Below are positions 6,203-13,503 of a DNA stretch of 64,000 bases, piece by piece. Position numbers and translations under genes: made by a program. The DNA comes from an uncultured Ectothiorhodospiraceae bacterium (lineage in GTDB: Bacteria > Pseudomonadota > Gammaproteobacteria > Nevskiales > Oceanococcaceae), in contig CAKZQS010000040.1 in NCBI GenBank assembly GCA_937141935.1, positions 124,001 to 188,000 on the forward strand. The letters are read 5' to 3'. Positions within the stretch are counted from its first letter, which is position 1, and each line of letters starts with the position of its first letter. The notes beneath the pieces are model-generated. The model saw nothing but the letters and a program-made list of their open reading frames with translations. It made no database searches and was not told the origin of the DNA.

Positions 6203-6872
6203 AATCGACCTCGAGGACTTCGAGCGCATCATCCGTCGCCTCTACGCCGGCTGGCCTGCGGCCTCAATCGTCACCGACGACCAGCTGGAGAACCTGAGCC
6301 GGGTGCTCAAGGCCTACCCGATCGAACTGATCGAGCAGGCCTGCGACCAGGTGGCCAACCGGCAGAAGGTGGTGCCCGTGCCGGCGCACATCCGCGAGGC
6401 CTGCGACCGGATTCAGTCGGAGCGCGATGGCGACGGTCAGCAGGGCCCGCCGCGCTGCGCCTGGGCGATCCCGGAAGGCCGGTGCCGCAACGTCGGCCAC
6501 TACCCCGTCGACAGCAAGACGCCCGATGGGCCGCGGTACTGCGAGGCGCACAAGTACGCCAAGAGCGAGAGCGATGCGGCGGCGATCGTGCACCGCCAGC
6601 TGCGCGGCGACCCGCTGGGCCACGAGCGCCCGCCCTGGAATGACGCGCTGGTGATCGAGCAGATGCTGCGCGCCTACCCGCGGGACATGGCCGTGGCGAG
6701 CTATGGCGCCGCGCCGGTCGCGATCATCGAGGCGCTGGCCGAGAAGCCAGGCGGCGTCCGTGCTGCCTACGGCATGGAGCCAGCCACAGGCGGGCAGGGC
6801 GGCGGCGCGCAGCGGCTGCGGCACGACGGCAGTACGGCGCCGGTGCGTCCGGCGATTGGGTCGGGCCGCTGA
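6195..6872 (+). CDS. Putative helicase loader (P-like replication protein)
   Basis: 225 residues. The N-terminal 75 residues (LEDFERIIRRLYAGWPA, then a helix with LSRVLKAYPIELIEQACDQV and VPVPAHIREACDRI) resemble the N-terminal helical domain of phage helicase loaders and inhibitors that dock on the DnaB-type helicase. The middle holds Cys/His residues (CAWAIPEGRCRNVGHYP, YCEAHKYA) that could bind zinc. The rest is helical and ends in a Gly-rich tail. The position immediately after the initiator and an 8-base overlap support the role. No AAA+ Walker motif is present, so it is not a DnaC-type ATPase. The exact family is uncertain. Confidence 0.55.
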   Translation: MREIDLEDFERIIRRLYAGWPAASIVTDDQLENLSRVLKAYPIELIEQACDQVANRQKVVPVPAHIREACDRIQSERDGDGQQGPPRCAWAIPEGRCRNVGHYPVDSKTPDGPRYCEAHKYAKSESDAAAIVHRQLRGDPLGHERPPWNDALVIEQMLRAYPRDMAVASYGAAPVAIIEALAEKPGGVRAAYGMEPATGGQGGGAQRLRHDGSTAPVRPAIGSGR

Positions 6873-7156
6873 TGGCTGTGGTGGCCTACTGCCCGGTGCT
6901 GCCGCGCGGCCGCCGAGAGGCGCAGCTGGCCGAGAACCGCCGGCGGGAAACGCCTTCCGGCGACGAACTGCACTGCCCGGTTTGCCGTAGCTGGCTGCCC
7001 GCGGACGCCTCGTTTTTCCGCGTGCGCCGCCTGGCCCGGTCGCTGGGCTACTACCCACACTGCCGGGTCTGCGAAATGGACCTGCGCCGGTACAGCGTCG
7101 GGGAGATACGCCGGTCGCTGGCCGCGCTGGGCGGGCTGCAGGGGCTGTGCGAGTGA
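6872..7156 (+). CDS. Small zinc-binding-type phage protein
   Basis: 94 residues with CPVCRSWLPADASFF and CRVCEMDLRRY, a pair of CxxC motifs about 35 residues apart, the layout of HNH/zinc-ribbon proteins that phages often carry in their early regions (VCR.WLP..AFF is common in such proteins). No catalytic HNH histidines are clear, so nuclease activity is not claimed. The frame overlaps the next gene's start. Confidence 0.65.
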   Translation: MAVVAYCPVLPRGRREAQLAENRRRETPSGDELHCPVCRSWLPADASFFRVRRLARSLGYYPHCRVCEMDLRRYSVGEIRRSLAALGGLQGLCE

Positions 7157-9120
7157 ACAACAACACCAAGATGGGAGGCCCTGTGCGCACCGAGATCCGA
7201 CACTTCCACCTGTTCTGCGGCCTGGGCGGCGGCGCGCGGGGCTTCAACCGCGGCACCGCCCGGGTGGGCAGCCGGCAGGCGGTATACCGCTGCCTGGGCG
7301 GCGTGGACTGCGACCCCGCAGGCCTGCGCGACTTCGAGGCGCTGAGCGGCGCCCCGGGCACGCTGCTGGACCTGTTCGACGCGGACCAATACGCCGACTT
7401 CTACGGCCGGCCGCCGCCGGCAGGTTGGCGCGAAACCACGCCGGCGGACCTGCGCCGTGCCGCGGGCAATGAGCGGCCGCATATCGTCTTCACCAGCCCG
7501 CCCTGCAAGGGATTTTCCGGGCTGCTGAGCCAGGCCAAGAGCACGACGGCCAAGTACCAGGCCCTGAATCGGCTGACCGTGCGCGGCGTGTGGCTGGCGC
7601 TGGAGGCCTGGGCCGATGACCCGCCCGAGTTCTTCCTGCTGGAGAACGTGCCGCGCATCGCCAACCGTGGCCGGCCGCTGCTGGACACCATCGAAAGCCT
7701 GCTGCGCCAATACGGCTACGCGGTGGCCGAAACCACGCATGACTGCGGCGAGCTGGGCGGCCTGGCGCAAAGCCGCCGGCGCTTCCTGCTTGTGGCCCGG
7801 CAACAGGCCAAGGTGCCGCCGTTCCTGTACCAGCCGCAGACGACGCCGCTGCGCAGCGTGGGCAGCGTGCTGGAGCGCATGCCGCTGGCCGGCGACATGG
7901 CGGCCGGCGGGCCTATGCACCGCGTCGCTAGCCTGCACTGGAAGACCTGGGTGCGGCTGGCCTTCGTGGAGGCCGGCAAGGACTGGCGATCGCTGAACCG
8001 CCTGGCCGTCGAGGATGGCTTTCTGCGCGACTACGCGATTACGCCGGCGCACGACGGCGTGCTGGGTGTGCGCCGCTGGGCCGAGCCTACGGGCACCGTC
8101 ACCGGCGCCGCCGGGCCAATGAACGGCGCATTCAGCGTCGCCGACCCCCGCTGCAGCTGGTCGGCAAATGCCCATCGCAACAAGCTGGCCGTGGTCGATG
8201 CTGCGCGGCCAGCGGGCACCGTGACCGGCGCCGACCGCGTAGGCAGCGGCGCGCTGGCCGTCGCCGACCCCCGGCCGGCCAATGCCGCCGAATACGGCCA
8301 ATGGGGCGTGGCCCCTTGGGCTAGCCACATGGGCACCGTGACCGGCCAGCGCAGCCCGGGCCAAGGCCGCTTCAGCGTGGCCGACCCGCGCCTGGCCGGC
8401 GTCCGGCACAACAACGTGTACCGCGTGGTGCGCAGCGACGGCCCCAGCGCCTGCGTTACCGCCGGCCGCGGCCCGGCAGGCGGCGGCGTGGCGGTTGCGG
8501 ACCCCCGGCCGGCCCTGGCCTACGGCGGCAAATACCGAGTGACAGCCGCGCGCGACCCGGCCGGGGCCGTTATCTCCGGCAGCACCACCGGCCACGGCGC
8601 CTTTGCCGTGGCGGACCCGCGGCCCGGCGTCGACGCCGCGGCCCGAGCCGACTACCGCACGGCCGGCCATTACGGCGTGGTGCCGTGGGTAGACCCTGCC
8701 GGCGCGGTGACGGGCAGCATCCGGCACGACAGCGGCCGCGGCAACGTCGCCGACCCGCGGCTGCCGGCGCCCAGCGACCGCCTGCAGTGCGTGATTCTGG
8801 CGGATGACGGCACCTGGCACCGGCCCTTCACAACGCTGGAGCTGGCCGCCCTGCAATCCCTGCTGGTGCCCGGCGAGCATTTCGCGCTCGACGGCAACAG
8901 CGACAGCGCCTGGCGCGAGCGCATCGGCAACGCCGTGCCGCCCGATGCCGCCACGGCCATCGCCAATGTCATGGCCCGCACGCTGCTGCTGGCCTGGTCC
9001 GGCGAAACCTTCGTGCTCGACAGCGCGCCCATTTGGGTGCGGCCGATCGTCGCCGCGGTGCAGTGCGGGCAGGGCGCCGATGTTCATTTTTCGCGCCTAC
9101 AACGTAGGGGCGAAATCTAA
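7147..9120 (+). CDS. DNA cytosine-C5 methyltransferase with a repeat-expanded recognition region
   Basis: 657 residues from the GTG at 7147 (other possible starts 7153, 7171, 7183). Methylates cytosine C5, using S-adenosylmethionine. Motifs in order: FCGLGGGARGF (I, cofactor), TSPPCKGFSG with the catalytic Cys at residue 120 (IV), LLENVPRI (VI), LAQSRRRFLLVA (VIII), then, after the variable region, FTTLELAALQSL (IX) and RERIGNAVPPDAA (X). Between VIII and IX, where the target recognition domain belongs, six units of about 39 residues each end in VADPR. The gene sits in the early operon in front of a second methyltransferase. No cognate restriction gene is seen, so self-protection from host restriction, or regulation, is the likely purpose. 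Confidence 0.9.
   Translation: MRVNNNTKMGGPVRTEIRHFHLFCGLGGGARGFNRGTARVGSRQAVYRCLGGVDCDPAGLRDFEALSGAPGTLLDLFDADQYADFYGRPPPAGWRETTPADLRRAAGNERPHIVFTSPPCKGFSGLLSQAKSTTAKYQALNRLTVRGVWLALEAWADDPPEFFLLENVPRIANRGRPLLDTIESLLRQYGYAVAETTHDCGELGGLAQSRRRFLLVARQQAKVPPFLYQPQTTPLRSVGSVLERMPLAGDMAAGGPMHRVASLHWKTWVRLAFVEAGKDWRSLNRLAVEDGFLRDYAITPAHDGVLGVRRWAEPTGTVTGAAGPMNGAFSVADPRCSWSANAHRNKLAVVDAARPAGTVTGADRVGSGALAVADPRPANAAEYGQWGVAPWASHMGTVTGQRSPGQGRFSVADPRLAGVRHNNVYRVVRSDGPSACVTAGRGPAGGGVAVADPRPALAYGGKYRVTAARDPAGAVISGSTTGHGAFAVADPRPGVDAAARADYRTAGHYGVVPWVDPAGAVTGSIRHDSGRGNVADPRLPAPSDRLQCVILADDGTWHRPFTTLELAALQSLLVPGEHFALDGNSDSAWRERIGNAVPPDAATAIANVMARTLLLAWSGETFVLDSAPIWVRPIVAAVQCGQGADVHFSRLQRRGEI
8035..8760 (+). 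repeat. Six tandem VADPR units inside the cytosine methyltransferase
   Basis: The pentapeptide VADPR (SVADPR, AVADPR or NVADPR) recurs with its Val codon at 8137, 8260, 8377, 8494, 8608 and 8745, a spacing of 114-137 bases. Each unit also has a GTVTG-type turn and Gly-rich sequence (for example RWAEPTGTVTGAAG, ASHMGTVTGQRSPG). The DNA repeats are diverged, so the repetition is old and kept at the protein level. Confidence 0.85.
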
Positions 9121-9122
9121 AC

Positions 9123-10211
9123 ATGCTGGGTCAGACCCACATCGGCGACTGCCGGCAAACGATGCGCAGCATGCACGCGGCCGGCGTCGTCGCGCAGTGC
9201 GTCGTGACCAGCCCGCCGTATTTTGGCCTGCGGGACTACCAGACCGAGGGGCAAATCGGCCTGGAGCGCTCGCTCGGAGAGTACGTCGAGGCGATGGTCG
9301 ATGTTTTCCGCAGCGTCCGCGACGTGCTGGCCGACGATGGCGTCCTGTGGCTGAACCTGGGCGATAGCTATGTAAGCAAGGGCGGCTGCGTGACGCCGCA
9401 AGCAGGCCATCAATTCAGCACCCGGACGCGCGGCCGCGAGGTAGTCTGTCGCTCCAATAGGGACGTCGAAACCGGCCTGAAGCCCAAGGATCGAATGATG
9501 GTGCCGGCGCGGGTCGCTATGGCGCTGCAGGCCGATGGCTGGTGGCTGCGCGACGAAATCGTTTGGCACAAGCCGAACCCGATGCCGAGCAGCGTGCGGG
9601 ACCGGACCACATCGGCCCACGAAATGGTGTACCTGCTCAGCAAGAGCCGGCGGTACTACTTCGACCAGGAGGCGATCGCGGAGCCGGCAAGCTACGGCGA
9701 GCCCAATGCGCCGGACAAAATCAAGAGCCCCATGGGGCAGGGCTACACCCGGCGGGCCGGCCGATGGCCTAGCGGTTGGGCGCGAGGCGATGAGCCGCGT
9801 GATGTGGTCGCCTTCAGTCGCGAGGTCGGCAGGTCCGGCAACAAGGCGCGAAAGCCCGGCTCGGCAAGGGGCTGCCCGGAGAATACGGACAGCAACCTGT
9901 GCGGATCCGTGCCGTGGGAGGGCACCACCCGCAACAAGCGCAGCGTCTGGACTGTATCGACGCAACCTTGCCCGGACGCCCACTTTGCGACCTTCCCGCA
10001 AAAGCTGATCGAGCCCTGCATCCTCGCCGGCAGCCGGCCAGGCGATGTGGTCTTCGACCCCTTCATGGGCGCCGGCACAACCGCGATCGTCGCCGAGCGA
10101 CTGGCGCGGCGCTGGATCGGGTGCGAGCTCAACCCCGAATACGTCGCTATCCAACATCGCCGCATGCAGGGCCTGACGCCAGGGCTGCCGCTGGCCGCGG
10201 CGGGGGAATGA
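9123..10211 (+). CDS. DNA N4-cytosine/N6-adenine methyltransferase (beta class)
   Basis: 362 residues. Motif order IV then I marks the beta class: TSPPYFGLRDY at residues 29-39 (catalytic SPPY) and FDPFMGAGTTAIVAERLARR near residue 311 (cofactor site), followed by GCELNPEYVAIQHRR. SPPY favours N4-cytosine but occurs in N6-adenine enzymes too, so the base is undecided. The central 130 residues, with many Arg and Gly, would hold target recognition. It starts 2 bases after the cytosine methyltransferase stops. The two enzymes together would give the phage two methylation specificities. No restriction partner is present. Confidence 0.9.
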   Translation: MLGQTHIGDCRQTMRSMHAAGVVAQCVVTSPPYFGLRDYQTEGQIGLERSLGEYVEAMVDVFRSVRDVLADDGVLWLNLGDSYVSKGGCVTPQAGHQFSTRTRGREVVCRSNRDVETGLKPKDRMMVPARVAMALQADGWWLRDEIVWHKPNPMPSSVRDRTTSAHEMVYLLSKSRRYYFDQEAIAEPASYGEPNAPDKIKSPMGQGYTRRAGRWPSGWARGDEPRDVVAFSREVGRSGNKARKPGSARGCPENTDSNLCGSVPWEGTTRNKRSVWTVSTQPCPDAHFATFPQKLIEPCILAGSRPGDVVFDPFMGAGTTAIVAERLARRWIGCELNPEYVAIQHRRMQGLTPGLPLAAAGE

Positions 10212-10447
10212 CGTGCCCCTCCCGGACTTTTCAAGTCGAGCTGTCTGGCGGCCGCCGGACGATCTGCCCGCGCCGCTTGACGCTGACAACCAGCGCCGAG
10301 GACGACCTGCAGCTGGCGCGCTTGCTCGTCGGACTGCGGGGGCGGACGGTGCGGGTTGTCGCAATCGAGCGGACGGCGGGGCCGCCACTGCCCGCATCCC
10401 CCCGGCCGCTGCCGATCCCGCTCCGATGGCGCGGGAGGTCGGGGTAA
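10208..10447 (+). CDS. Small phage protein, unknown (79 aa)
   Basis: The ATG at 10208 overlaps the methyltransferase stop (ATGA). The first 55 residues (FQVELSGGRRTICPRRLTLT, LVGLRGRTVRVVAIER) look like a small beta-rich domain, and the last 24 are Pro/Arg-rich and overlap the start of the next gene by 22 bases. I do not recognise it. Small proteins of this type are common in NinR-like early clusters. Confidence 0.5.
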   Translation: MTCPSRTFQVELSGGRRTICPRRLTLTTSAEDDLQLARLLVGLRGRTVRVVAIERTAGPPLPASPRPLPIPLRWRGRSG

Positions 10448-10728
10448 TTGCCCAGGCCTACCTGGCGGAGATTCGGGCGATGCGCTGCGTGCTGTGTACC
10501 GTCCTCGGCCAGGTGCAAGAGACCGTGACGCAGGCGCACCACCTGCGCGCGCCGGCCGGCGGCAGCCAGAAGTCCAGCGACTTTCTCGCGATTCCGCTGT
10601 GCCGCTGCTGTCACAAGGGCAAGCTCGGCATCCACGGCGACCGCACGCTGCTGCGCCTTGCACGCTGCGACGAGTTCGCGCTGCTGGCGCTGACCATTCA
10701 GGCCCGCTACCGGCAGCACGGTGCATAG
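10426..10728 (+). CDS. HNH-like / Ref-type recombination nuclease-like protein
   Basis: 100 residues. CVLC...AHHLRAP...IPLCRCCHKGKLGIHG is the layout of a small zinc-bound HNH-type nuclease of the phage Ref/NinX-like group: CxxC, HH, then CxxCH and a C-terminal His (GIHGDRTL). Ref from phage P1 is a RecA-dependent nuclease, and this protein shares its Cys/His order, but similarity is judged by eye. It sits in a NinR-like cluster with a RuvC-like resolvase downstream. It may help process recombination intermediates together with RecT and YqaJ. Confidence 0.65.
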   Translation: MAREVGVIAQAYLAEIRAMRCVLCTVLGQVQETVTQAHHLRAPAGGSQKSSDFLAIPLCRCCHKGKLGIHGDRTLLRLARCDEFALLALTIQARYRQHGA

Positions 10729-11023
10729 CGTGGCGATTCGTAGCCAGGCCCAAGAGCGGCGTCGAGAGCACAGCAATCGCGTGCTGGACGCCCTCATGGA
10801 TCTGGAGGCCGGCGCGCCGCGCAAGCGCCGCCGGGCCTTCACCACTGCGCAGATTGCGGGGCAGGCGGGGATCGCGAAATGGCGGGTCTACGCGATCCTG
10901 CTCTACCTCGAGCATCGCGGCCTGGTCGAGATCCAGCCGCGCCGGCAGGGCACGCCCAGCAATGCGCCGGCGCGCTACCGGCTCACCCGAACCAAGAAGG
11001 GGGGCGCGCCGCGTGGCCATTAA
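10721..11023 (+). CDS. Winged-helix DNA-binding protein
   Basis: 100 residues from a GTG at 10721 that overlaps the preceding stop (an alternative GTG is 10730). A winged helix is visible at about 35-95: FTTAQIAGQAGIAKWRVYAI as the helix-turn-helix with its recognition helix, then LLYLEHRGLVEIQ leading to an Arg-rich wing (PRRQGTPSNAPARYRLT). A basic N-terminus precedes it. Likely a regulator of early or late genes, or a DNA-binding accessory. The regulon is unknown. Confidence 0.7.
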   Translation: MHSVAIRSQAQERRREHSNRVLDALMDLEAGAPRKRRRAFTTAQIAGQAGIAKWRVYAILLYLEHRGLVEIQPRRQGTPSNAPARYRLTRTKKGGAPRGH

Positions 11024-11516
11024 CTTCGAGCGCCCCGTGCTGCAGCAGGTTCTGCGCCGGCGCGAGGACGTGGACGACGTCGTGGCGAGGTTACGCCGGC
11101 ACGTTCCCGGGCAGGCCGGTGATGGCAAGCAGTTCCTGCACCTTGGCATCTGGTGGTGGGAGGAAGACCGCACCCTGTCGCAACACAACCTGGCGCAGGC
11201 CTGGTGCGGGATTCTCGCGCTGCACGCCGGCTGTGACCACAAGGAAATGTGGGCCTCGCTGTGCGAGCAGCTGCTCGGCACGGTCGAGTACAGCGACCCA
11301 ATCACCGGCGAGTCGCGCGTGACCTACCGGAGCTCGAAGACGCTCACCAGCAAGGTCGCCTACGGCCAGTTCCTGACCGGCATCGAGCGCATCGCCCTGG
11401 AGCACTTCGACGTTCAACTGCCCTCGCGCCACGACCCGCGCGTTTGGGCGGCCTACCGGCAACTCAAGCGGGTCATGAGTGAGCAGCCCCGACAGCAACG
11501 GAGACAGACCGCATGA
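11013..11516 (+). CDS. Conserved-looking phage protein, unknown (167 aa)
   Basis: Starts at a GTG at 11013 after AAGAAGGGGGG. Unrecognised. Features: an N-terminal charged helix, the aromatic run LHLGIWWWEEDRTLSQHNLA, then a helix with LALHAGCDHKEMWASLCEQL, and a C-terminal block TSKVAYGQFLTGIERIALEH with a basic tail. The mixture of Trp, His and Cys is unusual, but no known catalytic motif could be read. Its place among replication and recombination genes, with 4-base overlaps on both sides, suggests a DNA-metabolism accessory. Confidence 0.65.
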   Translation: MAINFERPVLQQVLRRREDVDDVVARLRRHVPGQAGDGKQFLHLGIWWWEEDRTLSQHNLAQAWCGILALHAGCDHKEMWASLCEQLLGTVEYSDPITGESRVTYRSSKTLTSKVAYGQFLTGIERIALEHFDVQLPSRHDPRVWAAYRQLKRVMSEQPRQQRRQTA

Positions 11517-12178
11517 AAATCAAAGCCCACGCCACCATCAACAACGTCAACCTGCGGAGCGAGAAGGCCGGGGATGACACCGGCGAACCCGCCTGCACCA
11601 TCAGCTTCGTCGCCATCTTCGACCGCCAATCCGCGACGCCGTTTTTCTCGTCGCGCAAGAGCTTCGAGGCGGTCATGGGCCACCTTTGGAACGCCGACGG
11701 CGACCTGCTTTCGGGCGACATCAAGGCCGTGCCGCTGTCCACCGGCATTGACGATGGCGACCTCAAGATTGAGACCGGCCTTGGCGAGAAGGTGAAGTTC
11801 CGCCGCGCGGTGCTCAAGGACGTCGTGCTGACGCCGCTCGAGGGCGCCCAGGTCCGCGCCGAGTTCAAGATCAATACCTACCCCACCCAGGCGACGCTGT
11901 GGTTCCTTGCGTGCAACACGCGCAAGGTGGTGGACATCATCTGCGAGTCGACGCAGCCCGAGCTCAACGGCATGGACCCGGACGACGGCGCCGAAGACGA
12001 CGAGCAGCAGGGCGCCGACGACGGCGACGATCAGAGCGTGCTGGATCTCGTCAACGACGATGAGGGCGACGGCGAGGGTGCCGAGGATCCGGGCTACCCG
12101 GATGACGACCCGCTGGCCGGCATCGAAGACGACGAGGAAGATGACGCGCGGGAGCCCGCCGGGATGGCTGTCGAATGA
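11513..12178 (+). CDS. Putative single-strand DNA-binding-type protein with acidic tail
   Basis: 221 residues. Residues 1-150 are rich in beta strands (KIKAHATINNVNL, ACTISFVAIFDRQSATPFFS, FRRAVLKDVVLTPLEGAQVR). The last 65 residues are almost all Asp, Glu and Gly. A beta domain with a long acidic C-terminal tail is the design of phage and bacterial single-strand DNA-binding proteins such as T7 gp2.5, in which the tail recruits partners and blocks non-productive binding. The sequence family is not recognised, so this is an inference from architecture and position between replication and RuvC-like genes. Confidence 0.45.
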   Translation: MKIKAHATINNVNLRSEKAGDDTGEPACTISFVAIFDRQSATPFFSSRKSFEAVMGHLWNADGDLLSGDIKAVPLSTGIDDGDLKIETGLGEKVKFRRAVLKDVVLTPLEGAQVRAEFKINTYPTQATLWFLACNTRKVVDIICESTQPELNGMDPDDGAEDDEQQGADDGDDQSVLDLVNDDEGDGEGAEDPGYPDDDPLAGIEDDEEDDAREPAGMAVE

Positions 12179-12720
12179 GCGCCGGCCCGCTGCGCGTCAC
12201 CATCGGCATCGACCCCGGGCAGACCGGGGCGATTGCCGTGCTGGCTGACGGCTGCTTTGTCTATGCGCACGACATGCCGACCATGCCGCGGGCCGCGGGT
12301 GGCCATGAGGTCAATGCCGACGAGCTCGGCCGCATTCTGCGGATCTACATGCGCCGGCACACGGGCGCCGATTTCCTGGTGGCGCTCGAGCATGTGCAGG
12401 CGATCACCCGCCGCGACCCGAAGACCGGCAAGCCGGTGCAGCAGGGCGCCAACAGCAACTTCCGATTCGGCGAGAGCTTTGGCGTGGTGCGGGGCTGCGT
12501 CGGCTGCCTCAAGCTGCCCCGCGTGCTGGTCCGGCCGCAGAAGTGGAAGAAGCACCACGGCCTGATCGGCAAGGAAAAGGACGCGAGCCGCGCGGTCGCC
12601 CTCAACCGCTTTCCCGCGGCCGGGCCGCAGCTGAGCCGCAAGAAGGACTGTGGCCGCGCCGAGGCGATGCTCATGGCGGATTGGGCTTACACCACGCAGC
12701 ACGCGGTCGGCGTCTTTTGA
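12175..12720 (+). CDS. RuvC-like Holliday junction resolvase
   Basis: 181 residues. RNase-H-fold resolvase of the RuvC type: TIGIDPGQTGAIAVL supplies the first catalytic Asp (residue 13), FLVALEHVQ the catalytic Glu (72), and KKDCGRAEAMLMADWA, close to the C-terminus, the last acidic pair (158 and 169). RuvC resolves four-way junctions. In phages it debranches recombination products before packaging. It overlaps the previous gene by 4 bases and ends the dense early block. The absence of a RuvA/RuvB pair is normal for phages. Confidence 0.85.
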   Translation: MSAGPLRVTIGIDPGQTGAIAVLADGCFVYAHDMPTMPRAAGGHEVNADELGRILRIYMRRHTGADFLVALEHVQAITRRDPKTGKPVQQGANSNFRFGESFGVVRGCVGCLKLPRVLVRPQKWKKHHGLIGKEKDASRAVALNRFPAAGPQLSRKKDCGRAEAMLMADWAYTTQHAVGVF

Positions 12721-12729
12721 GGGGAAGGG

Positions 12730-12745
12730 TGTTCCACGTGGCACA
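12730..12745. promoter_or_regulatory. parS-like ParB-binding site
   Basis: TGTTCCACGTGGCACA, which differs by a single base from the palindromic gammaproteobacterial parS form TGTTCCACGTGGAACA. It lies in the short gap after the RuvC-like gene, followed by a T-run and TTCGCGAA. The phage encodes no ParA or ParB in this window, so only the host ParB could bind it. Confidence 0.45.
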
Positions 12746-12759
12746 TTTTTTCGCGAATC

Positions 12760-12807
12760 CCACACCCGTACCGACCCGGTTCGGTATCGGTGGGGAACGG
12801 GTGGGGA
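12760..12807 (+). other. Hairpin region before a small secreted-protein frame
   Basis: An inner stem ACCGA/TCGGT (12771-12775 with 12782-12786, loop CCCGGT) is nested in a partly paired outer stem (ACCCGT at 12765-12770 with ACGGGT at 12798-12803). It overlaps the ribosome-binding site of the frame at 12812, so it may hide that site. Confidence 0.35.
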
Positions 12808-12811
12808 ACTA

Positions 12812-13006
12812 ATGCGGCGCTCGTTCCTGCTGCTCCCCCGGTTCTCGCTGTGGATCGTGATTCTGTTCGCGGTCTGGCCCCAGCCCCCCGGCCAGGCTGC
12901 GCTTGCGGCGCCGCCCCCGTCCCCCAGCGGCAGCCGCGCCACCGACAGCGGCCACGGCGACCAGTGGCGCCAGCGCCCGGGCATCAAGCCCAGCGGCTAT
13001 GGCTAG
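12812..13006 (+). CDS. Possible small exported peptide (64 aa)
   Basis: The ATG at 12812 follows GGTGGGGAAC. The N-terminus (MRRSFLLLPRFSLWIVILFA) is a good Sec-type signal: Arg-rich start, long hydrophobic core, then AALAAPPP as a possible cleavage zone. The remainder (30 residues) is Ser/Gly/Arg-rich without structure. It could be a secreted or membrane-anchored small protein, but no homologue is known to me and the frame is short. The 75 bases after it hold only a GC hairpin and the next ribosome-binding site. Confidence 0.4.
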   Translation: MRRSFLLLPRFSLWIVILFAVWPQPPGQAALAAPPPSPSGSRATDSGHGDQWRQRPGIKPSGYG

Positions 13007-13080
13007 CTGCGCTCAATCCGTGGGACACGGCTCGCCCCGCCGCCGCAAGCGCGGGGCACCCCATCGAATCGGAGTGAGTC

Positions 13081-13503
13081 ATGCACAGATACATCGGGAC
13101 CAAAATCATCCACGCCGAGCCGGCGGCCAGGGACGGCCAGCCCGGCTACAAGGTGGTCTACCCGGACGGCTACGAAAGCTGGTCGCCGGCCGCGGCCTTC
13201 GAGGCGGCCTACGAGCCCACCGACGCCATGAACTTCGGCCTCGCCATCGAGGCGCTGCTGGCCGGACACAAGGTGGCGCGGGCTGGTTGGAACGGGGAGG
13301 GCATGTACCTCTACTTCGTCGCCGGCAGCGAGTTCACCGTGAGCCGGCTGCCGCTGAACGCCATGTACCCCGAGGGCACGCAGGTGAGCTACCGCCCGCA
13401 CATCGACATGCGGGATGCGCAGGGCCGCCTGGGCGTCTGGACGGCCAGCCAGCCCGACATGCTGGCCCGGGACTGGTTCATCGTGGAGGGGGCTGAGGCA
13501 TGA
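13081..13503 (+). CDS. DUF2829 / Tad2-like protein with N-terminal phage domain
   Basis: 140 residues in two parts. Residues 1-45 (RYIGTKIIHAEPA, then VVYPDGYESWSPAAAFEAAY) are a small domain seen fused to various phage proteins. Residues 50-136 are a DUF2829 domain: MNFGLAIEALLAGHKVARAG, WNGEGMYLYFVAGSEF, YPEGTQVSYRPHIDM, GVWTASQPDMLARDW. DUF2829 includes Tad2 of phage SPO1, which binds the signalling molecule of the Thoeris defence system and so blocks it. The protein is therefore a candidate anti-defence factor that sequesters a cyclic nucleotide signal. Binding in this exact protein is inferred. Its early position fits such a task. Confidence 0.8.
   Translation: MHRYIGTKIIHAEPAARDGQPGYKVVYPDGYESWSPAAAFEAAYEPTDAMNFGLAIEALLAGHKVARAGWNGEGMYLYFVAGSEFTVSRLPLNAMYPEGTQVSYRPHIDMRDAQGRLGVWTASQPDMLARDWFIVEGAEA

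Noticed and set aside
7051-9087. 678-codon minus-strand frame over the cytosine methyltransferase
   Set aside because: Ala/Gly/His/Arg-rich shadow of the repeat-bearing gene; no own motifs.
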